From the NCBI GenBank assembly GCA_942159475.1, contig OW804099.1:11915146-11979145 (forward strand): a DNA stretch of 64,000 nt, given 5' to 3'. The stretch comes from Sthenelais limicola. Taxonomy: Eukaryota > Annelida > Polychaeta > Phyllodocida > Sigalionidae. Every line of letters begins with the position of its first letter. Position 1 is the stretch's first letter. The notes under the pieces are model-generated. The model saw only the letters and a list, made by a program, of their open reading frames with translations, had not been told where the DNA came from and did no database searches. The position numbers and the translations under genes are program-made. This document shows, piece after piece, positions 1 to 11,625 of this stretch.

Positions 1-38
1 TATAACATACATTATAGTCTAATTCTGTATACTTGCAG

Positions 39-1658
39 GAAGCTGGAGTCCATTGAAGTAGAACAGATCTTCAGTGAGTACCAGGGAGACAGAGCTCCCT
101 CCACGGTCCTGCTCTCCGCTGCTCCGGGTCAAGGCAAATCGACCTTCATCAAGGCGTATATACATGCCTGGTGCAAGAAACAGCTGCAGCGAGCTACTCC
201 CCTCAAGCAGATGATGGTCTATATACCTGCAATAGCTCTTCAGCAAGACATCTGGGCTTCCATTAAAGCTCACATACACTGTGAGTCAGAGGCAGGGAGG
301 GAGGCAGTTTTTAACTTTTTACAATCTGAGTCTGGCAATACTTATATATTCACAGATGGTGTGGATGAGGTCCGATCTGAGCCTATCATCCAAAGTCTGA
401 AGCAGCTTATATCTGATTCAAAGGGAAAGCCAAAGCAGAGGAAAGTATTAGTGGTTACACGAGATAATTTAACACAAGTTGAATTGAGAAATTTTGACCG
501 TCACCTCAACATAATTAGCTACACAACAACCCAAGGCCTGGAGTATGTCACCAACTACTTGAGTGATAGTAAGTTAATTGGTGATAAGGATTATATCGCT
601 GACATCGAAGGTCTGAAGCAGAAGAAGGAACAACCTTCCGTGGAGGGTATTCTAAGGAATCCTATGCACACACATATGCTTTGTGTGGCTCTCATAAATG
701 GACATATCAGTGTTAATCAAACAACACTTAGCATGTATAGCTTGTATGAGGCTATTGGTCAGATGGCCCTCTGCCGTGAATGGAAAGGTAAACAAGGAAC
801 CTCAAAACCTAAAGATAATCAGCTAAACCAGTTTTACAGAATGTTCTTGTTTTCCTTCATGAGGGGTGAGTCTGCAATAACCCCAGACCTACTGGAGACC
901 TTTAGTCTAACTGAAGACTTCCCTTTAGTCAAATTACTGAATAAGATCCACTGTGGGCTCTCAGCCACTGGAGAATCTGAGTTTACCTACGCCCCTCCAC
1001 ATGAGACCTTCAGAGAGTTCTGGGCCATGAAGGGGGTAATGTCCCTATCCAAGGAAATTAGAAGCCTGGTCATATTCTATATATGTTCTCGAGATGTATG
1101 GCAAAACTTGCAATTGTTTATATATGAGTGTATATGCCTCATGGAGAACATTGATGAAGAGAGAAAAACCCAGGAGTTGTTGACAATGCTCCAGTACATG
1201 TGTGTCTCACAGGCACATGAAAATGTGAATGTATTTGATAGGAAATTCAAAAATCTGAAACAAACCTGTGACAGACTTATTTCCCACATCAAAGATTTAT
1301 TGACAATTAATTGTTGTAATAAAGACAAAGATGGGTTATCATCTCTTCTGTTGGATAAGCATGATAAGGCTAGGTCTGTGAAGGCCTTGGCGCCGCATTT
1401 GATTGATGTGGATAAGATGATTATGAAAGTGTTTTACAAGGATAATATGTCTTTTATGGATAAATTCATGAGATTCTTTGACAGGAAAAGTGACATATGG
1501 CCATATTGTTTCCTGAAAATAAACGATATTCTTAATGGATATATAGATGAGACTGTACTGGCCTGGCACATCTACCGCTGTGTGGAGGCCTCAAACAACC
1601 ACCAGGTGGCGGGAGTACCAGAGCGCATCCTGGGGAGACTGCTGCCCTGTGCTGTAGA
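39..1658 (+). CDS. NLR-like protein, NACHT ATPase exon (5' end outside window)
   Basis: This is an internal exon of a NACHT-domain NTPase, the nucleotide-dependent switch module of NLR-type intracellular sensors. It opens after a splice acceptor (TTGCAG, ending at 38) and reads in frame from position 40 without an ATG, so the first ATG (211) is internal. Counting residue 1 at position 40, the Walker A loop (APGQGKST) is at residues 28-35 and the Walker B/sensor strand (YIFTDGVDEV) at about 102-111, where the family normally has hydrophobic residues followed by DGxDE. A conserved NP-x-H-x-x-L segment follows. APPHETFREFW at about 317-327 matches the FxHxTFQEF-type motif that ends the helical/winged part of NACHT proteins. 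The reading frame stops at 1660-1662, but a GTGAGT donor at 1659 overlaps that stop and joins in phase to the exon at 8300. The N-terminal effector domain is not in the window. Confidence 0.88.
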
Positions 1659-2025
1659 GTGAGTCTTTATCTCATATATATATGGGTCAGATTTTCAGAA
1701 AATGTACAATTGGCAGCTGTACACATTTAGTAAACTCTTCAAAAGTAGGCTGCAATTTGGTCAACTACCTACACTATATAGTGTAATAAGAGATTAATGT
1801 TAAGGTTAACCTCCATAAGTGAGGAAAATGTCACTGTTTTCTGTTATTGTTGTAATGATATTAAGAAATGTAATTTTTTAATCAATCTAAATTTAGTTAT
1901 ATCACATGGCCTTCTGGGAAGAACAACTGTGTTGAGAGTTGGACCATTTTCTCTATTTGTAAAAAATTGTAATTGTATGGATGAAGAGAAATAAAAATAC
2001 TTATATATATATATATATATATATA

Positions 2026-2275
2026 GTATCATTATACTATTTACATTAAATATATCCTACCTACATTATATAATATATGCCACCAACATTATATATGTCC
2101 TGTCTACATTATCCGTACCATACCTACATAATATATATTCTACTTTAACTTACAATATATATGTCCTATTTACAAAATATATACTCTATTCATAATATAT
2201 ATCCTACTTATAATATATATGTCCTATTTACAAAATACATACTCTATTCCTGATAGATATTCTACTTGCACAATA
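2026..2275. repeat. Degenerate AT-rich tandem repeat (TCCTAC/TACAATATAT type)
   Basis: Loose repeats of about 20-35 bp built on tcctac...ttacaatatatat run up to the LINE tail. Similar sequence resumes beyond the LINE (3054-3105, ctatcctacttacactatac), so the LINE appears to have landed inside an existing repeat. Confidence 0.6.
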
Positions 2276-3053
2276 TAAGATAAGATAAGAGGTTTTTTTT
2301 GTCTTCAAAAATGTATACTCTTAATCTTGAGAGGGTTTACATTTGGTGTGCCCGCACTGAAAAGTAGGGAGGCTAAACAATCACAAATTAGTGAGGCTAA
2401 TAAGGCACAATAGTATAGAAGTTGTAGAGTTGTAGTGTGTCTTTAACATTCAACTTTGAAGTGTTATACACATATAGTTCTGCTTAACTTAAATGTGATA
2501 GTATTGTTTGACCTAGTGGCGATAAGTATACAGATATGCAAATTCATACATAGGTCAATGCCTAATTTGGGGTTCTGCCCCTATCCTAGTTCTAAATTCT
2601 TTCCTGACTTCTAAATTTTGATAATCTTTTTTAAGATTGTTCCAGGCCTGTTTAGCTCTGTATAAGAAACAGTTTCAATATAGGGCTGTTCTGGGATGTC
2701 TGATGATAAGATTCTTTCTATTTCCTGTATGGCTGCGTGTAGAAAGATATTGCTCCATGTAGCAATCTATGTTTTTCTCATTTTTTGCAAGATGGTGGGT
2801 GCACTCTAAGACATGGACCTGCGTTCTAGTACCGTTCAGCAATATGTTCATTTTTAGGAGTTCTTTTTTCTTCGTTAGATCTCTTGTTCACATTTAAAGC
2901 TACTCTTACCGCTGCATAAAGTAAGGTTTGTAGCCTTTGGATATGGCTCTTATTCGAGCTAGAATAGAATATGTTGCCCTTATCAATATTGGGGATCACT
3001 AGCATTTTTATAATATCAATTTTCACCTTCTTCGTTAGCATATAACAAGCTAT
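2276..3053 (-). mobile_element. 5'-truncated CR1-like LINE, 3' end of reverse transcriptase plus tail
   Basis: On the minus strand, 3071 to 2826 encodes a stretch with the K-x-LVIPNIDKG...NIFYSSS...IQRLQTLLYAAVRVAL pattern. That is the C-terminal (thumb) part of non-LTR reverse transcriptases of the CR1/jockey type. A frame change near 2830 is followed by another RT-tail-like stretch (NRKNLIIRHPRTALY, then FLYRAKQAWNNL) containing an in-frame stop at about 2674, so the copy is dead. The 3' end (low coordinates) terminates in a short CTTATCTTATCTTAT microsatellite, as CR1-group elements often do. No endonuclease or catalytic RT motifs remain. The family assignment is inference from these motifs. 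Confidence 0.7.
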
Positions 3054-3298
3054 CCTACTTACACTATACATACTCTATACATTATGTATGCCCTACCTAT
3101 ATTGACAATTAATCCCTAAACTGTCTAAAGAGGCTAAACCACAGGGTCTATGCGACCTTATCATAATCACAGGACATTATAAATGACCATGTAATAACGC
3201 TCTTGAAAGTTATGCGATTCAGATTGATAAATCTGCAAATTCTTACTACACAATGTACAATTTATTGAAAGCATCTAAGGTAGGATTTCATGTAAGTA
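3054..3298. other. Intronic AT-rich stretch, nothing recognised
   Basis: Apart from a short continuation of the TCCTAC-type repeat at its start, no coding potential or structure stands out here. Confidence 0.5.
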
Positions 3299-3815
3299 TG
3301 GAGGGAGGGAGGGAGGGAGGGTGAATCTCTGGGAGGTAAAGATGTATTTATGTAATGCAGGACTTCATGTATGTATGTATGGAGGGAGGGAGGGAGGGTG
3401 AATCTCTGGGAGGTAAAGATGTATTTATGTAATGCAGGGCTTCATGTATGTATGTATGTATGGAGGGAGGGTGAATCTCTGGGAGGTAAAGATGTATTTA
3501 TGTAATGCAGGGCTGTAAGTATGTATGTATGGAGGGAGGGTGAATCTCTGGGAGGTAAAGATGTATTTATGTAATGCAGGGCTGTATGTATGTATGGAGG
3601 GTGGGAGGGAGGGAGGGAGGGTGAATCTCTGGGAGGTAAAGATGTATTTATGTAATGCAGGGCTGTATGTATGTATGGAGGGATGGAGGGAGGGTGAATC
3701 TCTGGGAGGTAAAGATGTATTCATATAATGCAGGACTGTATGTATGTATGTATGGATGGATGGAGGGAGGGAGGGTGAATCTCTGGGAGGTGCACGGCTG
3801 TATGTATGTATGGAT
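3299..3815. repeat. Minisatellite of about 72 bp, 7 imperfect copies
   Basis: The anchor GTGAATCTCTGGGAGGTAAA recurs at about 3321, 3399, 3471, 3540, 3621, 3694 and 3775. Spacing varies from 69 to 81 bp because each unit also contains variable runs of GTAT and GGGA. Short ORFs on both strands here are translations of the repeat and not genes. Confidence 0.9.
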
Positions 3816-4182
3816 ATAATATATACAAGAAATATTTCTAAACATGTGTGATTTTAGAATTTGGGAATTCAGAGATTATAGTTGAATCAAATTATTCAAT
3901 GCCACCGGGCATCTACAGAGAATTCTAGAGCTAATATTGGAAATATTATCTAGCGTATTTCTAGTGTGTATGTTTTAAGGTCAAGTAGGTCTAACTAAAG
4001 TATAACAGTGACTCAGATAAAGTTCTATCTAGAATATTATAATTATCAACATATCATATCACATACCATATCAACATATCTTTAATATAACACACACAAG
4101 TTATGAATATATGAATAAATATTTTGGTGCACCACTGTTTTGACAAGAACCAAAAAACATTTCTCTGACTCAATAACCCATA
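3816..4182. other. Intronic AT-rich stretch, nothing recognised
   Basis: No repeat, motif or coding signal seen beyond short AT-rich ORFs. Confidence 0.5.
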
Positions 4183-4212
4183 CATGAAGAAGGCCAAGTC
4201 CGGCCGAAAGCT
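4183..4212 (+). other. TGAAGAAGGCC...GGCCGAAA hairpin motif
   Basis: The sequence TGAAGAAGGCC, a six-base loop, then GGCCGAAAGC is followed by AT-rich DNA with ATAAA. A closely similar motif occurs at 15029-15057 in the same orientation. The order (TGANGA, short GC stem-loop, GAAA) resembles a hammerhead-ribozyme core, as found in Penelope-like element ends, but with one extra A before the stem and without recognised outer stems. It is more likely a transposon 3'-end remnant than an active ribozyme. Confidence 0.35.
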
Positions 4213-5509
4213 CATATAAATACAAAATAACAGCATCAAAACCTTTATTGTTCATCTTAATGACCACACCACTGGATCTCCTGCCTAACTGATATACAGC
4301 AATATTTCCCCCACTCTATGGTTAATAACACTTTACTGCTACTTTTGTGTGGTCAGTAAGTGAGACCACATGATGTCCCAAACCTAACACAATATTATTC
4401 ACTGACATATCATTCAGAGCGACTTCATTATCAATTCAAATTTCTTTCAATGACATTACCAGATATAGAATGATAAATGGTGTATTGATTAAAAGTGTTT
4501 GCTAAATTTGCAGTTTAGATTTAGATTTAGATTTAGATTTTCATATAATTTGGTGTTAAAAGAATTAGAGATGAGAAACGACCCAAAGCAGGGGAGTGAT
4601 GAATTGAATTTGGATGTAGGGTGGTGGTTAGCCGAACCATCAACCCTATACCGTGCTACTGTGTACGCATGAATAGGGTTGAAGAGCAGCCTATACAAAA
4701 TAAATACAAAACACTGAGATCTACACTTATGCACAGAGTTGAGCAGGCAAACTTTACATGTAGTATCTTATAGCATTAGTTTGATGCACAGGCATATTAT
4801 CTTATTGCGGGGGACAATACGTGTTTTGTTATTCTAAGTTATGCAACAAGTTCTGTCAACGATGAATGTTGTTTATATTCGGGTATGCACGAGTCATACC
4901 TGTTGTGACGCATCACCCAATCAAATTTTAGGTCATGATGCAACGTTGTCTGTTGCTAAGCAGCCCCCAAATGTCCGCTCCATCCATGCCTGGGTGGACC
5001 GGACTGGAACTTTGTCTACAAATGCCAAAAAAACCCTGAAAACTGACTCTTAGTTCTCTCTTATAAACATGGTGAATGTGAGCCCTAAGTTGCTATATAC
5101 TAAGTAGAAATGGAGTTTTAAAACACTCTCAAAGCTTGTCAGCCTTCGCTGCCACTTACGGTAAAGCTACGGTACTGCATGGATATGCATAACGAGCTAT
5201 CAGCGCCGCACTATTTGTCTATTTCACCACTGACTGTAGTCTGTTTCAACAGTTGATTTTACCGACAGTCAGTCAGATTGTTTAATATTATTGTAGCGCA
5301 ATATGTATTTTACCAATATTCCAACTTAGACCTAGGCAGGAGTCTATATTATACTAGTGATATTTTGAAAATTTAATGCACAAAGTGGCGATTTCGGAAA
5401 TTATTGCATAGGGCGCTCAACCGCCCGGTCACTTGAATGGGTTGTAGGTACAGCTAGGTGGTGGTAAGAGTTCTGCACCACTGACGCTCTAAACCACTTG
5501 CAACATCAC
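4213..5509. other. Intronic stretch, nothing definite
   Basis: AT-rich, with a short TTAGAT run (about 4514-4541) that does not match the TTAGGG animal telomere repeat. A somewhat more GC-rich segment lies at 4900-5030 and around 5400-5500. No exon with convincing splice sites was found. Confidence 0.45.
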
Positions 5510-6655
5510 TCAACCACACTCAACCACACTCAACCACACTCACCCACACTCAACCACACCTAACACAACCACACACAACCACATTCAACCACACCCAACC
5601 ACACTCAACCACACTCAACCACACTCAACTACACTCAACCCCATCCAACCACACTCAACCACACTCACCCACACTCAACCACACCTAACACAACCACACA
5701 CAACCACATTCAACCACACCCAACCACACTCAACCACACTCAACCACACCCAACCACACTCAACCACACTCAACCATACTCAACCACACCCAACCACACT
5801 CAACCATACTCAACCACACCCAACCACACTCAACCACACTCAACCACACTCAACCACACCCAACCACACTCAACCACACTCAACCACACCCAACCACACT
5901 CAACCATACTTAACCACACTTAACCACACTTAACCACACCCAACCACACCCAACCACACTCAACCACACCCAACCACACCCAACCACACTCAACCACACC
6001 CAACCATACTCAACCACACTCAACAACATCCAACAACATCCAACCACACCCAACCATACTTAACCACACTCAACCACACTCAACCACACCCAACCACACT
6101 CAATCACACACAACCACACTCAACCACACCCAACCATACTCAACAATACTCAACCACACTCAACCACACCCAACCACACTCAATCACACTCAACCACACT
6201 CAACCACACCCAACCACACTCAACCACACTCAACCACACTCAACCATACTCAACCACACTCAACCACACTCAACCACACTCAACCACACCCAACCACACC
6301 CAACCACACTCAACCACACTCAACCACACCCAACCATACTCAACCATACACAACCACACACAACCACACACAACCACACTCAACCACACTCAACCACACC
6401 CAACCATACTCAACCATACTCAACAACATCCAACCACACTAAACCACACTTAACCACACCCAACCACACCCAACCACACTCAACCACACTCAACCACACC
6501 CAACCACACTCAATCACACACAACCACACTCAACCACACTCAACCACACTCAACCACACTCAACCACACTCAACCACACTCAACCACACTCAACCACACT
6601 CAACCACACTCAACCACACTCAACCACACACAACCACACTCAACCACACTCAACC
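5510..6655. repeat. 10-bp satellite (CAACCACACT)n
   Basis: More than 100 copies of a 10-bp unit, CAACCACACT, with variants CAACCACACC, CAACCATACT and TAACCACACT, and occasional length slips. One strand is almost free of G, so there is extreme strand asymmetry. It lies inside the NLR intron, so the C-rich strand is the sense strand of the pre-mRNA. Confidence 0.97.
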
Positions 6656-7799
6656 ACCATAGACATTGCACTGTGAGGTCGGGGGGAAGAAAGGGGGAAG
6701 ACGCCATTTTGTATTATAAAATGAGAAAGGAGACACTGAAAGAGACAGGAATAGAGACAGAAACAGAGCCTCTAATAGAGTAGATAGATAGACATGGAGA
6801 TAGGTAGAGATGTACAGTGTAGTAGTGTGTGAGTGTACAGTGTGTGGCCCCCATAGACAATACACTGGGAGGAGGGGGGGACGCCATTTTGTATCATATT
6901 TAATGGTAAAATAATAATGATATGATTTCCTGCTCTGCAACCATCTAACCATCTGTAGAGTGAGAAATATCTGGAGAATAATCAGAAAAATAACCCTGGT
7001 TTGCCCTGCCTGCTGCTGCTGGGTGGGTGGACTAATCTGGGTTAGTGGGACATGTAATCTGGGTTACTGGGTCATGGCACCATTTTCTTATTAACTTTTC
7101 CTCTTTTTTCCTCTTTTCCATGCCTGTGCGTCCTAAAAATTAGATCTGGAGTGAAACCCACTTGAATAACATTTTTGCCCTCCCGCTGTGGCCTCCCGTG
7201 TGCTGCAGGGTGAGGAGGCCCCCATAGGATCCTATGTTAAACCAATGAGGCCATTTTATGTTTCCTCCTCCCTTCCACACAAATAAGACTAATTCTTTCA
7301 GTTTAAGTAGCCCTCTCCCATTTTTCCTCCTGGCCGCTCAGTTCCCCTCATTGAAAAAAAAATCCAAGAAAATTTATTTTTCCCTGAGTTAGGAGGGGTG
7401 TGGGGGGCTGGAGTGGCTGGAGGGAGTGAAAAGGAAGACTGTCTCTCACATCTCTAATAATAATAATTTCTTTATCTTAGTTAGCCCAATCATTATTTTA
7501 AAGAAGCAGTTTAGAGTAGGTGCAGTGAAAAAATAATTGGAAAATATTAATTATTCCCTGAGATAGAGGAGGATGCCTTGTGCAGGAAGTAACAGACAGT
7601 AGCGGGGAGTGGCACAAAAGTGGCTGTCACCAGCTTCTCTGTGAAGATACAAATATTTTTCTTGGTTAAATCTCTAATTTTGTTGGTCAACCACCTCATA
7701 AAAACATGAAACAGACAGAAATCAAAAATATTTTTTCCTTCCCTCAAAAGTCATGAACTGGTTGATATTTGTGTCGATTTTAGGGCTGGACTTGTAAAT
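6656..7799. other. Intronic stretch with a short internal duplication
   Basis: Two copies of a block with CCATAGACA, then CACTG, G-rich DNA and ACGCCATTTTGTAT occur at about 6656-6716 and 6850-6895. G-rich segments lie at 7015-7035 and 7390-7425. No exon recognised. Confidence 0.5.
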
Positions 7800-8160
7800 C
7801 TCACATTTCTGATGAAAATTTTTTTTTTCTGATTATCAATTTCTTTTTCTTATGTTACTCTGCACACTTTAAAATGGCTAACTTCCTGAAAAAAATGTAA
7901 TCCTTGCATAAATAATGATTTTATAGCATATTTCCTAGAAACTCCACTATTCTGGCACATTTCTTTGGCCTATTTTCTACACATTTCTGATGGAATTTTT
8001 TTTTCACTGATTATCAATTTCTTTTTCTTATATATTTCTTGATACTTTAAAATGACTAACTAGTTAATATGAAATAAATCCATCCATAAATAACAATTTT
8101 ATAGCATTTTCCCTATTTTTTGCCATTTTGCCCATTTTTTTGCATATACATTTTTTCTGA
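7800..8160. repeat. Direct duplication of about 180 bp before the last exon
   Basis: A block containing ACATTTCTGATG, a T run, CTGATTATCAATTTC and CACTTTAAAATG occurs at about 7801-7980 and again at 7980-8160. A third partial start follows at about 8153. Confidence 0.75.
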
Positions 8161-8299
8161 TTGTCTCAATTTGCTTCTCATCTGTTTGTCTACACTTTAA
8201 AATGTATAATGTATGGATACATTATACATGTAGAGTGTGTACATGAGTATAAGGAGGTGTGCATGTGTTTATCTACAGACTTGTCTCTTTATCTTACAG

Positions 8300-8981
8300 G
8301 TGGAAGGATGAGGATGGAGACACCTACATTTACCACTACTACCACATCCCTGCCACCAGCAGATGGGGGCGGGTGAGGGTGAGGCAGGGCACACAAAACT
8401 ACACCATAGAGGCCTGGTGTCCTGGTGATGGTGCAGCACTACTGCACCAGCACTGTGGGGCACCAGGCCCTGCACCTCACACACCCACACACCCCACACC
8501 CACGCACACACACCACAGGGTGGATGAGGTAAATGTTTGGTGTAATGATTATGCTACATTTGGTGCTCCACCCCCGGGTGCCTACACCAAGTGGGGGGAG
8601 CTGCTGACCAGCCTCCCTGCCTGTAGGGTGGTAGTGATAAGGCTAAATGAACCTGCTCTACCCATCACTTCACCACCAGTAGGTGAGGCTGACCATGTCC
8701 TGCCTGTACTGGAGGCATGGAGCTCAGCCACACACACACAAGTAGAGGAGGTTAAAGTGTGGGAGGGATATATAACCCTGTCAGAGCTGTCAGGGTGGGT
8801 GAACTCCCTGCCTGTCACTAGTCACACATGCAGGGTTGGGTTATGGAGGACTAGTATAATAGTAGATGTAGAGGGTATGGGGGAGGCCCAGGTGAGGCAG
8901 AGGAGGGACTACATAAGGAGGAGGGTAGAACTGAAGCACACATGCTGGTACACACCACAAGGTGGTAAGATATCTCTGTAA
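8300..8981 (+). CDS. NLR-like protein, C-terminal exon with two unclassified repeats
   Basis: This is the terminal exon of the gene whose NACHT exon ends at 1658. Splicing at TTATCTTACAG restores the frame (two bases plus one) and gives about 227 further codons to a TAA at 8979-8981. The segment starts with WKDEDGDTYIYHYY and includes a P/T/H-rich low-complexity stretch encoded by CA-rich DNA (8475-8515). It then has two related blocks: VDEVNVW...KWGELLTSLPACRVVVIRL (from about 8521) and VEEVKVW...LSGWVNSLP...CRVGLWRTS (from about 8743). The shared plan is V-D/E-EV-x-VW, then W-x-x-L-x-x-LP, then CRV. In NLRs this position usually holds LRRs or other ligand-sensing repeats. The spacing here is longer than a normal LRR, and I do not recognise a named family. 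Codon use and reading length argue it is coding. Confidence 0.78.
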
Positions 8982-9225
8982 TCATACTGTAGGGGGGTTA
9001 TCTTCAATTCTTTCAAAATTAGGAACAAGTAAGATGTAAATTGTAATGAAAGGGAAAATGTAATGAAATAATGGTTTTGATAATTATTCATTTTAGGTGG
9101 GCGAGGGAGGGGGGCAGAAAGTAGTATAGATTTGGCTTTAGGTTAACAAATGCTTTATCAATGGAGGAGACAAGAATGAATAAGGAGACAAGAAAATGTG
9201 TATGTATATACATGTGTATGAGGGT
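8982..9225. other. 3' flank of the NLR gene
   Basis: This probably contains the 3' UTR. No canonical AATAAA was seen close to the stop; the first TAATAAAA-type sites are at about 10410 and 10465, beyond the minisatellite. The 3' end of the transcript is therefore undetermined. Confidence 0.4.
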
Positions 9226-10190
9226 AAAGCCACTGAGCAGTCACTGGTTACTATCTCTGGTCAGTGGGTGGTCACTGGTTACTAGCTGTGGTCAGTGGGT
9301 GGTCACTGGTTACTAGTTGTGTCACTGAGCAGTCACTGGTTACTAGTTGTGTCACTGAGCAGTCACTGGTTACTAGCTGTGGTCAGTGAGTGGTCACTGG
9401 TCACTAGTTGTGTCACTGAGCAGTCACTGGTTACTAGCTGTGGTCAGTGGGTGGTCACTGGTTACTAGCTGTGGTCAGTGAGTGGTCACTGGTTACTAGC
9501 TGTGGTCAGTGAGTGGTCACTGGTCACTAGCTGTGGTCAGTGGGTGGTCACTGGTTACTAGCTGTGGTCAGTGAGTGGTCACTGGTTACTAGCTGTGGTC
9601 AGTGGGTGGTCACTGGTTACTGGCTGTGGTCAGTGTGTGGTCACTGGTCACTAGTTGTGGTCAGTGGGTGGTCACTGGTTACTAGCTGTGGTCAGTGAGT
9701 GGTCACTGGTCACTAGCTGTGGTCAGTGGGTGGTCACTGGTCACTAGCTATGGTCAGTGAGTGGTCACTGGTTACTAGCTGTGGTCAGTGGGTGGTCACT
9801 GGTTACTAGCTGTGGTCAGTGAGCAGTCACTGGTTACTAGCTGTGGTCAGTGGGTGGTCACTGGTCACTAGCTATGGTCAGTGAGTGGTCACTGGTTACT
9901 AGCTGTGGTCAGTGAGCAGTCACTGGTTACTAGCTGTGGTCAGTGGGTGGTCACTGGTTACTAGCTGTGGTCAGTGGGTGGTCACTGGTTACTAGCTGTG
10001 GTCAGTGAGCAGTCACTGGTTACTAGCTGTGGTCAGTGGGTGGTCACTGGTCACTAGCTATGGTCAGTGAGTGGTCACTAGTGACTAGCTGTGGTCAGTG
10101 AGTGGTCAGTAGTCACTAGTTGTGGTCAGTGAGCAGTCACTGGTTACCAGTGGTGGCCAGTGGGTGGTCAGTCAGTGATGTGTGTCCACT
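9226..10190. repeat. 31-bp minisatellite, about 30 copies
   Basis: The unit is built on GTCACTGGTTACTAGCTGTG followed by GTCAGTGGGTG. Variants are TTACT/TCACT, GGGTG/GAGTG/GAGCA and TAGCT/TAGTT. A shorter form lacking GGTCAGT occurs near the left end, around 9300-9370. It starts about 245 bp after the NLR stop codon and may lie in its 3' UTR. Confidence 0.95.
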
Positions 10191-10597
10191 AGCATGTCAG
10201 CATTGAGGATGAATGGCAGCCTGTGTCCACTGGGAAGGTGCACTCACACAATGGTTTAGATTATTATTATCCAATTGTAGTGATAAGGAGTGAGTAATGT
10301 GTAATGAAATAATGAGTTTTATCTGGGGGTGGGGGTATCTTAGATAAAATCTAGCCTAACTTTTACTAATGCATTATTTATGGAGACAAAGAATGATTAA
10401 TGAGACAAGAAAGTAATAAAATCATAATAATGGGAACATGGAAATTATGGAAACAATAATGAAATGTAATAAAAAGTATTGTTAGGGGTACTGAGAGGAG
10501 ATGAGGTGGAGGGGGACCAACATGGAGGGGGAGGGAGGGAGGGGGCGGGAGGGTGGGGCATTATGCATGTGTGTATTAGTGTAAGTGAGGGAGTCTA
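10191..10597. other. Intergenic stretch, nothing definite
   Basis: Contains TAATAAAA sites and a G-rich purine patch (10495-10560). No gene seen. Confidence 0.45.
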
Positions 10598-10950
10598 TAT
10601 GTCATGTATATGTTACAGAGAAATGAGTCTCATGTCACAGAAAATCAATTTTCAGATGTCATTATATTTATGATGAGATCAGGCAGATTTTAGCGGCATT
10701 TAACTTCTCTAAAACATCTCTTCTTAAAACTCTTAAAAATCTAAGAAGTGTAAACTGTGTGTTTTCATGCAGGAAAAGAAAGTTAGCAATATTTATTTTG
10801 GTCAACCAGTAGTAAAGTAGTTAAATATACTCCTTAGGATTAGCTCAGATATGCATAGATATATCCAATACACAATGAGCAAAAATAGTTAGAAAAGTAT
10901 AATTCTTGTATGACTTTTGGCTCATTATTCTGTGATACCTCACATATTTC
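10598..10950. mobile_element. Diverged MITE of the TA-target family
   Basis: The left end (ATATGTTACAGAGAAATGAG) and the inverted right end (ATTCTGTGATACCTCACATA) match each other and the terminal sequence of the better-kept copies at 59349 and 62217. No ORF. It is clearly older than those copies. Confidence 0.55.
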
Positions 10951-10978
10951 TGTTGACATTAATCCACCTTGACAGCTC

Positions 10979-11135
10979 TGACTATGTTATATATACCTCC
11001 CAATTAAAGCTGCATTCTCTGACTATGTTATATATACCTCCCAATTAAAGCTGCATTCTCTAACTATGTTATATATACCTCCCAATTAAAGCTGCATTCT
11101 CTGACTATGTTATATATACCTCCCAATTAAACACT
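10979..11135. repeat. 41-bp tandem repeat, about 4 copies
   Basis: The unit GACTATGTTATATATACCTC plus CCAATTAAAGCTGCATTCTCT repeats at 41-bp spacing with almost no divergence. The last copy is truncated before the GCTGC part. Confidence 0.92.
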
Positions 11136-11216
11136 CATTTTACATATCACAGCAGCACAATATAGATAGCTTCAATCTTGTAGGTCAACCACTGACATTT
11201 GGTCTCATTAATATCA

Positions 11217-11625
11217 GTTATCATAATAGCAGAGAATGCAGGTTTAATAGATTGTTTTACCAATGATCAATAACTTCATATAGTAGTTATCATAATAGCA
11301 GAGAATGCATGTTTAATAGATTGTATTACCAATGATCAATAACTTCATATATTAGTTATCATAATAGCAGAGAATGCAGGTTTAATAGATTGTTTTACCA
11401 ATGATCAATAACTTCATATATTAGTTATCATAATAGCAGAGAATGCATGTTTAATAGATTGTATTACCAATGATCAATAACTTCATATATTAGTTATCAT
11501 AATAGCAGAGAATGCAGGTTTAATAGATTGTTTTACCAATGATCAATAACTTCATATATTAGTTATCATAATAGCAGAGAATGCAGGTTTAATAGATTGT
11601 TTTACCAATGATCAATGTTCAATAT
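11217..11625. repeat. 69-bp tandem repeat, 6 copies in a dimeric pattern
   Basis: Units start at about 11219, 11288, 11357, 11426, 11495 and 11564 with TATCATAATAGCAGAGAATG. Two subtypes alternate: GCAGG with TTGTTTTACC (copies 1, 3, 5, 6) and GCATG with TTGTATTACC (copies 2, 4). This shows growth by a 138-bp dimer. Confidence 0.93.

Larger units (their letters stand above)
1659..8299 (+). other. Intron of the NLR-like gene, repeat-rich
   Basis: The intron is bounded by a GTGAGT donor and a TTATCTTACAG acceptor. The exon phases agree: two bases left over before, one base after. At 6.6 kb it is filled with repeats described separately: an AT dinucleotide run (about 2004-2025), a CR1-like LINE tail, a 72-bp minisatellite, a 10-bp satellite, and near-duplicate AT-rich blocks before the acceptor. 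No other exon was recognised inside it. An alternative is that transcripts stop at 1662, making the C-terminal exon optional. Confidence 0.75.

Noticed and set aside
3425..3845. ORFs rich in PPS, HTY and GGRE
   Set aside because: They are translations of the 72-bp minisatellite with GTAT and GGGA runs.
4514..4541. Interstitial telomere repeat
   Set aside because: The unit is TTAGAT, only about four copies, not TTAGGG.
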